Below, piece after piece: positions 49,433 through 57,968 of a stretch of 57,968 bases of DNA; position 1 is the stretch's first letter, and every line of letters begins with the position of its first letter. Under the pieces are notes generated by a model, which saw nothing but the letters and a program-made list of their open reading frames with translations, was not told the origin of the DNA and made no database searches. The stretch covers positions 1 to 57,968 of the forward strand of contig JARLJB010000120.1 of assembly GCA_031291415.1 (NCBI GenBank), read 5' to 3'. This DNA is from Telmatospirillum sp. (lineage in GTDB: Bacteria > Pseudomonadota > Alphaproteobacteria > Rhodospirillales > Magnetospirillaceae). The translations under genes and the position numbers were made by a program.

Positions 49433-52400
49433 TGTTCGGCAAAGTTCTTGTCGCCAACCGCGGCGCCATCGCCTGCCGGATCATCCGTACGCTCGACCGC
49501 ATGGGAATCGCCAGCGTTGCCGTCTATTCCGAGGCCGACCGGCACTCCCTCCATGTCTCGATGGCCGGAGAAGCAATCTGCGTCGGCCCGGCGCCTGCCG
49601 CCCAAAGCTATCTCAAGACCGACGCCATTCTCGAAGCCGCCCGTCGGGTCGGGGCCGACGCCATCCATCCGGGTTACGGCTTTTTGTCCGAGAATGCCGA
49701 TTTTGCCGAGGCTTGCGGTCGTGCCGGTCTCGTCTTCATCGGCCCGCAACCGGAGAACATTCGCGCTTTCGGCCTCAAGCATCGGGCGAGAGCCCTGGCC
49801 GCGGCAGCCGGCGTGCCCTTGGCGCCTGGCTCTGGTCTGCTTGCCGACGTCGGCGAGGCACTTCGCGAAGCGGACCGTATCGGTTATCCGGTCATGCTGA
49901 AAAGCACGGCCGGCGGTGGTGGCATCGGGCTTCAGCTCTGCCGGTCGGCCGCCGAAATGGCCCCGCTGTTCGAACGGGTGAAGCGTCTGGCAGGCAACAA
50001 TTTCAAGGATAACGGCGTCTTCCTTGAAAAATACGTCGAGCGTGGCCGTCACATCGAAGTGCAGATCTTCGGCGATGGCCGGGGCGCGGTGATCGCGCTC
50101 GGCGAACGCGATTGTTCATCGCAACGGCGCAACCAGAAAGTCGTTGAGGAGACACCGGCGCCGGGACTGAGCGCCGGCCAACGTCACGACCTTTGCCAGA
50201 CGGCCGTCCGCCTGGGACAGGCGGTGGCCTATGCCAACGCCGGCACCGTCGAGTTCATACTCGACGCCGACCGTGGCGAGTTCTACTTCCTCGAAGTCAA
50301 TACCAGGCTCCAGGTGGAGCATGGCATCACCGAGGAAGTCACCGGCGTCGATCTGGTGGAATGGATGATCCGCCAGGCGGCAGGGGCCCCCCTGCCCTTG
50401 GCCGACCATGCCGAAAGGGCCGCCGGGGCCTCGATCGAGGTCCGTCTTTACGCCGAGGATCCCGGACGCGCCTTCCGCCCCTCCTCGGGTCTGTTGACCG
50501 CCGTCCGCTGGCCAGACGGAGTCCGGGTCGAAACCTGGGTGGAAAGCGGCAGCGAGATATCGCCGTTTTACGACCCCATGTTGGCCAAGCTGATCGTCAC
50601 CGGCCGCGACCGCCCGGACGCCGTCGAAAAAATGCGCCAAGCCCTGGCCGCCACCGAGGTAGCCGGCATCGAAAGCAATCTCCGCTATCTGCGGGCCCTG
50701 GTCGACAGCCCCGCTTTTGTCGGTGGCACGATGACCACCCGCACACTTGAGAGCTTTCCCTACCACCCCCGCTCGATCGAGGTGTTGACGGCGGGAACCC
50801 AGACGACGCTCCAGGATTACCCTGGGCGGATCGGCTATTGGGACGTCGGCGTTCCACCATCGGGACCGATGGACAGTCTGTCCTTTCGCCTTGCCAATTG
50901 CGCACTTGGCAACGACCCGGGAACCGTCGCTCTCGAAATCACCATTTCCGGTCCCAGTCTGCAGTTCAACACCGACGCCACTATCTGCCTGAGCGGCGCG
51001 GCCATGGCCGCCACATTGGACGGCCGGCCGATCCCCTTCTGGCGGCCGGTGTCCGTCAGGGCCGGGCAAACCCTGGCAATGGGCACCATCTCGGAGACCG
51101 GCTGCCGTTCCTACCTTGCGGTCCAGGGCGGCTTCGACGTCCCCGATTACCTTGGCAGCAAGGCGACGTTCACTTTGGGAAAGTTCGGCGGCCATGGCGG
51201 ACGCACGTTGAAGATCGGCGATGTGCTCCACCTCGGCCGGCCATTCGACGGACAGCAAGCGTCTCCGGTGCCGGCCGACATCATTCCGGTGCTCGATCAT
51301 CACTGGACCATCGGCGTGCTCTATGGCCCGCACGGTGCCCCCGACTTCTTCACCGACGATGACATGGCCGAATTCTTCGCCGCCGATTGGGAGGTCCATT
51401 ACAATTCCAACCGGACCGGCGTCCGGCTGATCGGCCCGCGCCCGAAATGGGCTCGCAGCGACGGCGGTGAGGCCGGGCTGCACCCGTCGAATATCCATGA
51501 CAACGCCTATGCGGTGGGCGCCGTCGATTTCACCGGCGATATGCCGGTGATCCTCGGTCCGGACGGTCCGTCGCTTGGCGGCTTCGTTTGTCCGGTGACC
51601 ATCGTTCAGGCCGAATTGTGGAAGATCGGCCAGCTGCGCCCGGGCGACAGGGTCCGTTTCCGCCGGCTATCGCCAGAGGCCGCTGTCGGACAAGCCGTAC
51701 GGCAGCAAGCGGAAATCGCCGCATTCGAACGGATCGATCCGGCACTATCGGCCACGGTGTCCGGTGCCGGCATCGATGACGCCGTGGTTGGCCGCCTGCT
51801 GACCGAAGCCGGACGCCCCGAGGTAGTCTATCGTCGGGCCGGCGATTGCTATCTGCTGGTCGAGTACGGTCCGCCGGTCTTGGACCTTGAACTGCGGTTT
51901 CGCGTGCACGCCTTGATGACCTGGCTGAAAGCCAATGGACCGGCTGGCATTATCGAACTGACCCCGGGCATCCGCTCGCTGCAACTCCATTACGACAACC
52001 GGTTGCTACCACTGGACGACCTGTTGGCGATCCTGCGGCGAGCCGAACAGAGCATTCCGGCCGGCGACGATCTCGAGGTGCCGACCCGAATCGTCTATCT
52101 GCCGCTGTCCTGGGACGACGCGGCGACCCGCAAGGCGATCGACAAATATATGCAGTCGGTTCGCGCCGACGCCCCATGGTGCCCCAGTAACATAGAATTC
52201 ATCAGACGCATCAATGGGTTGAAGGACATCTCCGAGGTCAAGAAAATCGTCTTCGAGGCCAGTTATCTCGTCCTCGGTCTGGGCGACGTTTATCTCGGCG
52301 CCCCGGTTGCCACCCCCATCGATCCACGGCATCGGTTGGTCACCACCAAATACAATCCGGCCCGCACCTGGACGCCGGAAAACGCCGTCGGTATCGGCGG

Positions 52401-53055
52401 CGCCTATCTTTGCGTCTATGGCATGGAGGGACCGGGCGGCTATCAGTTCGTCGGTCGCACCTGCCAGATGTGGAACGCCCACAAATCGACCGCCGAATTC
52501 GCCCCCGGAACCCCCTGGCTGTTGCGCTTCTTCGACCAGCTTCGCTTCATCGAGGTGTCGGCCGAAGAGCTGCTGGCCTTCCGCGAGGATTTTCCACGCG
52601 GCAAAGCTCATCTCCGGATCGAGGAGACAACAACCTTCCGGTTATCGGATTACCGGCGTTTCCTGGCGGAAAACGATACCGGCATCAAGGCCTTCAAGGC
52701 TCATCAGCAACAAGCCTTTGAAGAGGAGCGGGCTCGCTGGGAAGCATCCGGCCAGATCGGTTACGGCGCCGAACTGCCGGAAGTCACCGAGGACGACGGT
52801 AACGAGACCCTGCCTCCCGGCGGCATCGCCGTGCCGTCGCCGGTTCCCGGCAGCATCTGGAAGATCGCCGTCGAGGCCGGCCGCCGGGTCAAGACCGGCG
52901 ACGTCCTGATGATCGTCGAAAGCATGAAAACGGAAATTTCCGTCACCAGCCCAACCGATGGTCTGGTGGTGGAACTGCGGTGCAGCGAAGGACATTCGGT
53001 GACACTGGGACAGACCGTGATGGTCATGGTCGCCGATGAAAGGGAGGCCGCGTAA
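49432..53055 (+). CDS. Biotin-dependent guanidine (urea) carboxylase
   Basis: A 1207-residue multidomain enzyme. Biotin carboxylase is at about 1-450 (KVLVANRGAIACRIIRTL, HPGYGFLSENADFAE, EVNTRLQVEHGITEEVTG). Two carboxyltransferase-type domains of the KipA/KipI fold follow (about 465-775 and 785-1000; GLHPSNIHDNAYAVGAVDF). A biotinyl domain ends the protein, with ESMKTE and biotinyl Lys1166. Homologues carry the label urea carboxylase, but those under guanidine riboswitches prefer guanidine, giving carboxyguanidine. The start overlaps the upstream stop (TGATG) and the stop overlaps the next start (TAATG). Confidence 0.92.
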   Translation: MFGKVLVANRGAIACRIIRTLDRMGIASVAVYSEADRHSLHVSMAGEAICVGPAPAAQSYLKTDAILEAARRVGADAIHPGYGFLSENADFAEACGRAGLVFIGPQPENIRAFGLKHRARALAAAAGVPLAPGSGLLADVGEALREADRIGYPVMLKSTAGGGGIGLQLCRSAAEMAPLFERVKRLAGNNFKDNGVFLEKYVERGRHIEVQIFGDGRGAVIALGERDCSSQRRNQKVVEETPAPGLSAGQRHDLCQTAVRLGQAVAYANAGTVEFILDADRGEFYFLEVNTRLQVEHGITEEVTGVDLVEWMIRQAAGAPLPLADHAERAAGASIEVRLYAEDPGRAFRPSSGLLTAVRWPDGVRVETWVESGSEISPFYDPMLAKLIVTGRDRPDAVEKMRQALAATEVAGIESNLRYLRALVDSPAFVGGTMTTRTLESFPYHPRSIEVLTAGTQTTLQDYPGRIGYWDVGVPPSGPMDSLSFRLANCALGNDPGTVALEITISGPSLQFNTDATICLSGAAMAATLDGRPIPFWRPVSVRAGQTLAMGTISETGCRSYLAVQGGFDVPDYLGSKATFTLGKFGGHGGRTLKIGDVLHLGRPFDGQQASPVPADIIPVLDHHWTIGVLYGPHGAPDFFTDDDMAEFFAADWEVHYNSNRTGVRLIGPRPKWARSDGGEAGLHPSNIHDNAYAVGAVDFTGDMPVILGPDGPSLGGFVCPVTIVQAELWKIGQLRPGDRVRFRRLSPEAAVGQAVRQQAEIAAFERIDPALSATVSGAGIDDAVVGRLLTEAGRPEVVYRRAGDCYLLVEYGPPVLDLELRFRVHALMTWLKANGPAGIIELTPGIRSLQLHYDNRLLPLDDLLAILRRAEQSIPAGDDLEVPTRIVYLPLSWDDAATRKAIDKYMQSVRADAPWCPSNIEFIRRINGLKDISEVKKIVFEASYLVLGLGDVYLGAPVATPIDPRHRLVTTKYNPARTWTPENAVGIGGAYLCVYGMEGPGGYQFVGRTCQMWNAHKSTAEFAPGTPWLLRFFDQLRFIEVSAEELLAFREDFPRGKAHLRIEETTTFRLSDYRRFLAENDTGIKAFKAHQQQAFEEERARWEASGQIGYGAELPEVTEDDGNETLPPGGIAVPSPVPGSIWKIAVEAGRRVKTGDVLMIVESMKTEISVTSPTDGLVVELRCSEGHSVTLGQTVMVMVADEREAA

Positions 53056-54875
53056 TGATCGCCACATTGGACATCGAGGCATTGTCCTCTGGCTATGCCG
53101 ATGGATCGCTTACCCCCGAGATGGTCCTCGAGACGATTTACCAGCGGATCGCCCGGATGGGCGAACGGCCGGTATGGATCGCTCTGGTTCCCCATGATCA
53201 GGCGCTGGCCAAGTTGCGGGACACCCCGAAAGGTCCGCTTTGGGGCATTCCCTTCGCCGTGAAAGACAATATCGACGTCGCCGGCATGCCGACGACGGCC
53301 GGTTGTCCCGACTTCGCCTATACGCCCAGCCGGTCGGCGCATGTGGTCGAACGGCTGCAAGCCGCCGGCGCGATCCTGATCGGCAAGACCAACCTCGATC
53401 AGTTCGCCACCGGACTGGTCGGAACCCGCAGTCCCTACGGCATCTGCTCGTCGGTCTTCAGCTCAGAGCATATCTCCGGCGGATCGAGCGCCGGATCGGC
53501 TGTGGCGGTCGGCGCCGGCCTGGTGTCCTTCAGCCTGGGAACGGACACGGCGGGATCAGGGCGGGTTCCCGCCGCCTTCAACAACATCGTCGGCCTCAAG
53601 CCCACCAAAGGACTGATCAGCACCAGCGGCGTGGTCCCGGCCTGCCGTACCCAGGACTGCGTATCGGTGTTCGCCGGCACCGTCGCCGATGCCGTCACCG
53701 TGCTGCGATCGGCCGGGGGCTACGATCCCGACGATCCCTATTCCCGGCGGGAAAAGTCTTGCAGCGACGATATCCCGGCCGGTTTTCGTTTCGGCGTTCC
53801 GTCCGGCACCCTGGAGTTCTTCGGCGACGGTGCCACCGCCAGTCTGTTCGACCAGACGGTGGCACGGTTGGAATCTTTGGGCGGAACCAGGGTCGAGATC
53901 GATTTTCAACCCTTCGACGAAGCGGCGCGATTGCTCTACGCCGGTCCCTGGGTGGCCGAACGTCTGGCCGCCATCCGGGATTTTGCCCGAACCCATGCGC
54001 AGTCGATTCACGAGGTGGTTCGCGGCATCATTCTGGGTGGCGATCGCTTCACCGCCATCGACGGCTTCGAAGGCGCCTATCGGCTGGCCGCGCTGATCCG
54101 CCGGGCGGAAACCGAATGGGCGAAGATGGAGCTGATGATCCTGCCCACCACCGGGACCACCTACCGCATCGACGAGGTGCTGGCCGACCCGCTGAGACTC
54201 AACAGCAACCTCGGACGCTACACCAACTTCGTCAATCTGATGGACCTGTCGGCGATCGCGGTACCAGCCGGCTTCCGCCCCAACGGCCTGCCCTTCGGCG
54301 TCACGCTGATCGGACGGGCCTTCGCCGACGAACCTCTCGCCCGGGTCGCCGACCGCTTGCACCGAACCTTGCCTGATGCCGTCATCGGAGCCACGGGCCG
54401 GTCATTGGCCATGACGCCGGGTCTGGAGCCGCGTGCATTCATATCTTCCCGACGTCCGATCGCCCCGTCATGCCCCGATAAAACCATCGTGGCGGTGGTC
54501 GGCGCCCATTTGGCCGGCCAGCCGTTGCACAGCCAGTTGGAGGAACGTCATGCCCACTTCCTTGGCGTCCAACAAACCAGCCCCGGATACAGTCTTTATG
54601 CGCTGCCCGGAGCCACACCGGCCAAACCTGGATTGGTTTTTGACGGCAAAGGGGCCGGTGCTATCGAAGTCGAACTCTACGAAATGGACATGGCCGCGTT
54701 TGGCAGCTTCGTCGCGCTGATCCCGCCGCCCCTGGGAATCGGCACGGTGTGCCTGGCCAGCAACCGCCAGGTCAAGGGATTCCTGTGCGAATCCCATGCG
54801 GTCGCCGGGGCAGACGATATCACCGCCTATGGCGGCTGGCGGGCCTGGCTGGGACGCAAAACCAATGCTCGTTGA
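53055..54875 (+). CDS. atzF: Allophanate hydrolase
   Basis: A 606-residue amidase-signature enzyme. The catalytic triad can be placed as Lys70 (PFAVKDN), cis-Ser144 (SGGSSAGSA) and nucleophile Ser168 (TDTAGSGRVPA). A C-terminal domain (about 450-606) typical of allophanate hydrolases follows. It splits allophanate to two ammonia and two carbon dioxide, the last step of guanidine use. Coupled to the carboxylase by the TAATG overlap. It closes the operon. Confidence 0.93.
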   Translation: MIATLDIEALSSGYADGSLTPEMVLETIYQRIARMGERPVWIALVPHDQALAKLRDTPKGPLWGIPFAVKDNIDVAGMPTTAGCPDFAYTPSRSAHVVERLQAAGAILIGKTNLDQFATGLVGTRSPYGICSSVFSSEHISGGSSAGSAVAVGAGLVSFSLGTDTAGSGRVPAAFNNIVGLKPTKGLISTSGVVPACRTQDCVSVFAGTVADAVTVLRSAGGYDPDDPYSRREKSCSDDIPAGFRFGVPSGTLEFFGDGATASLFDQTVARLESLGGTRVEIDFQPFDEAARLLYAGPWVAERLAAIRDFARTHAQSIHEVVRGIILGGDRFTAIDGFEGAYRLAALIRRAETEWAKMELMILPTTGTTYRIDEVLADPLRLNSNLGRYTNFVNLMDLSAIAVPAGFRPNGLPFGVTLIGRAFADEPLARVADRLHRTLPDAVIGATGRSLAMTPGLEPRAFISSRRPIAPSCPDKTIVAVVGAHLAGQPLHSQLEERHAHFLGVQQTSPGYSLYALPGATPAKPGLVFDGKGAGAIEVELYEMDMAAFGSFVALIPPPLGIGTVCLASNRQVKGFLCESHAVAGADDITAYGGWRAWLGRKTNAR

Positions 54876-54898
54876 TCGAAGCGATCTCCGAGGCACTC

Positions 54899-55040
54899 AT
54901 ACCAAGTGCCGAAAATTCCGACACATTTTCGGCCCCTCAAACGCCGGGCGGCGGTCCGCCTGGGCTTCCGCCGCATCGGCGGCGCGGCTGCACTTGCAGC
55001 CGACCAACGGCAATAAGTCACAACTTATTGCCGTTGGTAT
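54899..55040. repeat. Palindromic extragenic element with ATACCAA ends
   Basis: ATACCAA (54899-54905) and TTGGTAT (55034-55040) bound a gene-free stretch between two convergent genes. Inside are a 15-bp perfect hairpin (CCAACGGCAATAAGT at 55004-55018 with its complement at 55023-55037) and smaller GC stems. The right end overlaps the glpR stop codon. It resembles a MITE/REP-like insert and may double as a transcript end for both genes. Confidence 0.5.
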
Positions 55041-56005
55041 CAGGCGCCGCCGTCCTCGTCATAGGCGACCGGCGGCGCCGCCGGATCGGCGACGTGAACC
55101 GCCACGCCGTGGGCTGCCAGCAAGTCGAGAAAGGCAGCCGACGGCGGACAATCGATAAACATGGCGTCGAGCAGCGAAACATGGCCCAGCTTGACCATGG
55201 CGCGCCGGCCGAATTTGGTGTGATCGGTCGCCAGGAAGACCTGCCGGGCGTTGGCGATGATGGCTTGCGCCACCTTCACTTCGCGATAGTCAAAGTCGAG
55301 AAGCGTCCCATCGGGGTCGATGCCGGAGATGCCTATAATGCCGAAATCAACCTTGAACTGATTGATGAAATCGACCGTCGCCTCCCCCACCACAGCCATG
55401 TCGTGACGGCGCAGACGACCGCCGGCCACAGTGATTTCAAAATCCTGCCCCTGGCTCAACAGCATCGCGACATTGAGATTGTTGGTGATGATTCGAAGGC
55501 CTCGATGGCCGACCAGTGCCCGCGCCACCGCCTCGGTCGTGGTGCCGATATTGAGAAACAGCGAGGCGCCGTCGGGAATGTGCCGGGCGACCAGTTGCCC
55601 GATCTGCTCTTTTTCGAGGCGCATCAACTCGCGGCGTGAATTGTAATCGATATTGCGCGTGTTGGTCGGCAGGCTGGCCCCGCCGTGATAGCGCCGCAGC
55701 AGCCCCTGCTGGCACAGCATATTGATGTCGCGGCGAATGGTCTGCGGCGTGACGTCAAGCGCCGCCGCCAGCCCGTCGATGCTGACAAAACCATCGGTTT
55801 GCGCTTTCTCGACGATCTGCGCCTGACGCCGATTGAGGCCGGGCTGTGCCGCGTTGGAGGATTCCGTGAAAGAAGAAGGCAATGTCGGCTCGCGATGTTC
55901 GAATGATCCAGGATGGAGAAAAACCTCGGCTATTCTAACCGATCTTCGACGAGAGAAAAGCATGGTGGGACGAAATGTTAATAACCATGCTCGTTTTGTG
56001 TTCAT
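55040..56005 (-). CDS. glpR: DeoR-family glycerol-3-phosphate regulon repressor
   Basis: From about residue 55 the protein follows E. coli GlpR: helix-turn-helix VSIDGLAAALDVTPQTIRRDINML, then RRYHGGASLP, the effector domain NIGTTTEAVARAL, ITNNLNVA, GEATVDFINQF and GISGIDPDGTLLDFDYREV. Glycerol 3-phosphate is the expected inducer. The open frame starts at 56005, but the first 40-50 residues do not match the family and have no good ribosome site; an internal TTG at 55882 would give a more usual length. It is divergent from glpD. Confidence 0.87.
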   Translation of the reverse strand: MNTKRAWLLTFRPTMLFSRRRSVRIAEVFLHPGSFEHREPTLPSSFTESSNAAQPGLNRRQAQIVEKAQTDGFVSIDGLAAALDVTPQTIRRDINMLCQQGLLRRYHGGASLPTNTRNIDYNSRRELMRLEKEQIGQLVARHIPDGASLFLNIGTTTEAVARALVGHRGLRIITNNLNVAMLLSQGQDFEITVAGGRLRRHDMAVVGEATVDFINQFKVDFGIIGISGIDPDGTLLDFDYREVKVAQAIIANARQVFLATDHTKFGRRAMVKLGHVSLLDAMFIDCPPSAAFLDLLAAHGVAVHVADPAAPPVAYDEDGGA

Positions 56006-56036
56006 TTTTCTTCGTATTTTTTCGTTTTCGCATTAG
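56005..56036. promoter_or_regulatory. Probable GlpR operator between glpR and glpD
   Basis: The plus strand reads TTCTTCGTATTTTTTCGT followed by TTTCGC: TTCG units repeat three times at 7-10-base steps. DeoR/GlpR operators in proteobacteria are built from such TTCGTTTTCG-type repeats. It lies between the divergent genes, 110 bases before glpD. Confidence 0.5.
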
Positions 56037-56145
56037 CAGCGCGGTGATAGAGTTCAATAAGAAAGAATTCGGCCGGCTTGTGAACGCGCCGCACCCCGTC
56101 CGGTCGACATAATGGTACGGCGTCGAAGACGGGAATCCTTACATC

Positions 56146-57759
56146 ATGCGGCAGCAAATTCTCGACGCGTTGCGAACCAACGAGAGGTTCGACCTTCTGG
56201 TCATCGGCGGCGGCGCCACAGGATGCGGCATCGCCATGGATGCGGCGACGCGTGGGCTCAAGGTTGCCCAGATCGAGCGCAACGACTTCGCCGAGGGTAC
56301 CAGCAGCCGCAGCACCAAGATGATCCACGGTGGCGTGCGTTACCTGGAAGCGGCGGTCCGCCGGCTCGACAAGGCGCAGTACACGCTGGTTCGCGAAGGT
56401 CTGCACGAACGCGGCGCGTTTCTGCGTAACGTCCCGCATCTGACCAACCGGATTCCGCTGGTCACGCCGCTTTATTCCTGGCTCGACATTCCATATGTCT
56501 ATGCCGGACTGAAGCTTTACGACCTGCTGGCGGGATCGCGCAATATCGGTCATAGCAGCCTGATAGGCCGCAAAGAGGCTTTGCGGCGGTTTCCCTTCCT
56601 CAAAGCCGAAGGACTGAAGGCCGGCGTCGTCTATTATGACGGCCAGTTCGTCGACGCGCGGGTGGCGATGGCCCTGGTGCAAACGGCCCGCCATGCCGGC
56701 GCAGCGGTCGCCAATCACGTCGCCGTCACCGCTCTTCTCCATGACGACAAACATCGGATCGTCGGGGCGACGGTCGAAGACCTGCTATCGGGCGACCGTT
56801 GGGACATTCATGCCCGAGCCGTGATCAACGCCACCGGTCCCTATGCCGATGCCATCTGCAAGATGGACGATCCAGAGGCCAAACCAATTCTCAAAGTCAG
56901 TTCCGGCATTCATATCGTTCTCGACAGCCGCTTCGTGCCGCCCGACACCGGCCTGCTGATTCCCAAGACGGACGACGGTCGCGTTCTGTTCATTCTGCCC
57001 TGGCAAGGCCATGCGCTGATCGGTACGACGGACGAACCGGCGACCGTGACCGACCACCCGCGCCCCGAAGCGGCCGACATCGCCTATCTGCTCAATCACG
57101 TCCGCCGCTATTTCAACATCGAGGTGAGCGAAAAAGACGTCAAATCGGTGTGGTGCGGCATTCGTCCGCTGGTCTTCGACCCGAAAGCCCCCGACACCTC
57201 GCATTTGGCGCGCGATCACGTCATCATCGAAGCGGCCTCCGGCCTGATCACCATATCGGGCGGCAAATGGACAACCTATCGGCTGATGAGCGAACAGGCG
57301 GTCGACCGGGCGATTGCCGTCGCCGGTCTGACGCCGGCGCGGCCCTGCCGGACCGACGACCTCAAACTCTGGGGCGGCGAGAATTACCGGGCCGACGGCG
57401 ACGCCGGGTTGGTCCGCACCTTCGGCCTGCCTCCTGACGTCGCCCGCCATCTCAACAGCATTTACGGCGACCGCGCCCCCGAGGTGGCCTTGCTTTGCCA
57501 CGATGGCGGCGGCGTTCGTCTCCACCCCGACCACCCTTACGTCGAAGCCGAAGTGGTCTATGCCATCCGTCAGGAATCGGCCGTTCACGCCGCCGACGTC
57601 CTGGTCCGCCGTCTGACCCTGGCGCTGGTCGACCGGGCCGCGGCGATCGCCGCCGTTCCGCGCGTGCTGGCGATCATGGTGACGGAACTGGGATGGGACG
57701 AAGAACGGCGGCGGGCCGAGGAAGCGCTGGTCCTGAAGCGGCTGAACGACGCGATCTAA
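56146..57759 (+). CDS. glpD: Aerobic glycerol-3-phosphate dehydrogenase
   Basis: A 537-residue FAD enzyme of the inner membrane that passes electrons from glycerol 3-phosphate to ubiquinone. FAD fold at the N-terminus (FDLLVIGGGATGCGIAMDAATRG), the GTSSRSTKMIHGGVRYLE block, GTTDEPATVTDHP and ISGGKWTTYRLMSEQAVD are all present. Unlike GlpA it has no Cys-rich C-terminal domain. The start has GGGA at about 11 bases. Divergent from glpR, which probably represses it. Confidence 0.96.
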   Translation: MRQQILDALRTNERFDLLVIGGGATGCGIAMDAATRGLKVAQIERNDFAEGTSSRSTKMIHGGVRYLEAAVRRLDKAQYTLVREGLHERGAFLRNVPHLTNRIPLVTPLYSWLDIPYVYAGLKLYDLLAGSRNIGHSSLIGRKEALRRFPFLKAEGLKAGVVYYDGQFVDARVAMALVQTARHAGAAVANHVAVTALLHDDKHRIVGATVEDLLSGDRWDIHARAVINATGPYADAICKMDDPEAKPILKVSSGIHIVLDSRFVPPDTGLLIPKTDDGRVLFILPWQGHALIGTTDEPATVTDHPRPEAADIAYLLNHVRRYFNIEVSEKDVKSVWCGIRPLVFDPKAPDTSHLARDHVIIEAASGLITISGGKWTTYRLMSEQAVDRAIAVAGLTPARPCRTDDLKLWGGENYRADGDAGLVRTFGLPPDVARHLNSIYGDRAPEVALLCHDGGGVRLHPDHPYVEAEVVYAIRQESAVHAADVLVRRLTLALVDRAAAIAAVPRVLAIMVTELGWDEERRRAEEALVLKRLNDAI

Positions 57760-57790
57760 GGGCTTGGGGCGAAATAATCGCTCCGAGCCC
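57760..57790 (+). terminator. Hairpin after glpD
   Basis: A 13-bp stem with two G-U pairs (GGGCTTGGGGCGA arm, loop AATAA) begins one base after the glpD stop. Only TTA follows, so U-run support is weak. Confidence 0.5.
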
Positions 57791-57847
57791 TTAATACCAA
57801 GTCTCGGTGATCGGAACCGATCACTGCCCCCTCAGCAACTGTCTTTG
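57791..57847. repeat. Palindrome-bearing sequence beside the IS110 gene
   Basis: ATACCAAG (57794-57801) is followed by GTGATCGG-AA-CCGATCAC (57807-57824). The ATACCAAG motif recurs after lacI (17592) and after atzF (54899). This may be the end of the insertion element or a separate extragenic repeat that it abuts. Confidence 0.4.
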
Positions 57848-57968
57848 TCAGGCAGCGGCAGCTTCGGGTAAATCCCGCCATGGCTTGGCGTCCCTGACCA
57901 GGGCGTTGAGGATAGTGATGAGCTTGCGGACGCAGGCGATGATGGCGACCTTCTTGGGTTTTCCGCGG
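57848..57968 (-). mobile_element. IS110-family transposase, C-terminal fragment (runs off window)
   Basis: The minus strand encodes about 40 residues ending at a stop at 57848-57850, containing KKVAIIACVRKLITILNALV and then RDAKPW. This is the typical C-terminal segment of IS110-family (DEDD) transposases. The rest of the gene lies beyond the right edge, so whether the element is intact cannot be judged. Confidence 0.72.

Noticed and set aside
49432-53055. Plain label of urea carboxylase / urea amidolyase
   Set aside because: The guanidine-I riboswitch and paired deiminase genes point to guanidine as substrate; urea use is kept only as an alternative.

Overview
The window looks like chromosomal DNA of a Gram-negative, high-GC alphaproteobacterium, probably of the Rhodospirillales/Magnetospirillum type. 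The clues are the secG-pyrG-kdsA-eno block, an outer-membrane porin, a two-gene bacterioferritin with split active sites, and a urea-carboxylase-type nitrogen operon. This placement is inference. The sequence begins inside a porin gene and ends inside an IS110-family transposase gene.

Region 1 (1-17.7 kb, mostly minus strand) is a sugar-uptake island. It holds a porin, an araFGH-type L-arabinose importer, a ribulokinase (araB), a fucose-isomerase-like enzyme in the place of araA, and a YtfQ-YtfR-YtfT-YjfF galactofuranose-type importer. An aldose 1-epimerase and a chemoreceptor lie inside the second importer's gene row. A divergent LacI-family repressor sits at the head. A 16-bp palindrome upstream of ytfR recurs with one mismatch upstream of the isomerase gene, so one repressor probably controls both blocks.

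Region 2 (17.7-21.9 kb, minus) is housekeeping: enolase, KDO-8-phosphate synthase, CTP synthase and SecG. Region 3 (22.1-28.9 kb, minus) is a four-gene export operon: NodT-type outer-membrane lipoprotein, YhiI-like membrane fusion protein with an odd Lys/Thr/Glu/Pro-rich N-terminal extension, RbbA-type ABC-ABC-permease fusion, and YhhJ permease. Region 4 (29.1-30.9 kb) holds bfd, two complementary bacterioferritin subunits, and a small exported protein.

Region 5 (31.5-44.6 kb, plus) is a glycerol/dihydroxyacetone island: glpABC, a GlpP-type antiterminator gene, a long leader with a strong intrinsic terminator, glpK, a glpF with both NPA motifs altered, and a PEP-dependent dihydroxyacetone kinase (dhaK, dhaL and a DhaM-HPr-EI fusion), followed by a DJ-1/PfpI protein. 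The aerobic enzyme GlpD and its GlpR repressor lie at 55.0-57.8 kb.

Region 6 (45.0-54.9 kb, plus) is a guanidine assimilation operon. A sigma-54-type promoter sits directly in front of a guanidine-I (ykkC) riboswitch, followed by an ABC importer, two carboxyguanidine deiminase subunits, a biotin-dependent guanidine/urea carboxylase and an allophanate hydrolase. Palindromic repeat elements lie just before and just after it. No CRISPR array, rRNA or tRNA gene was seen.
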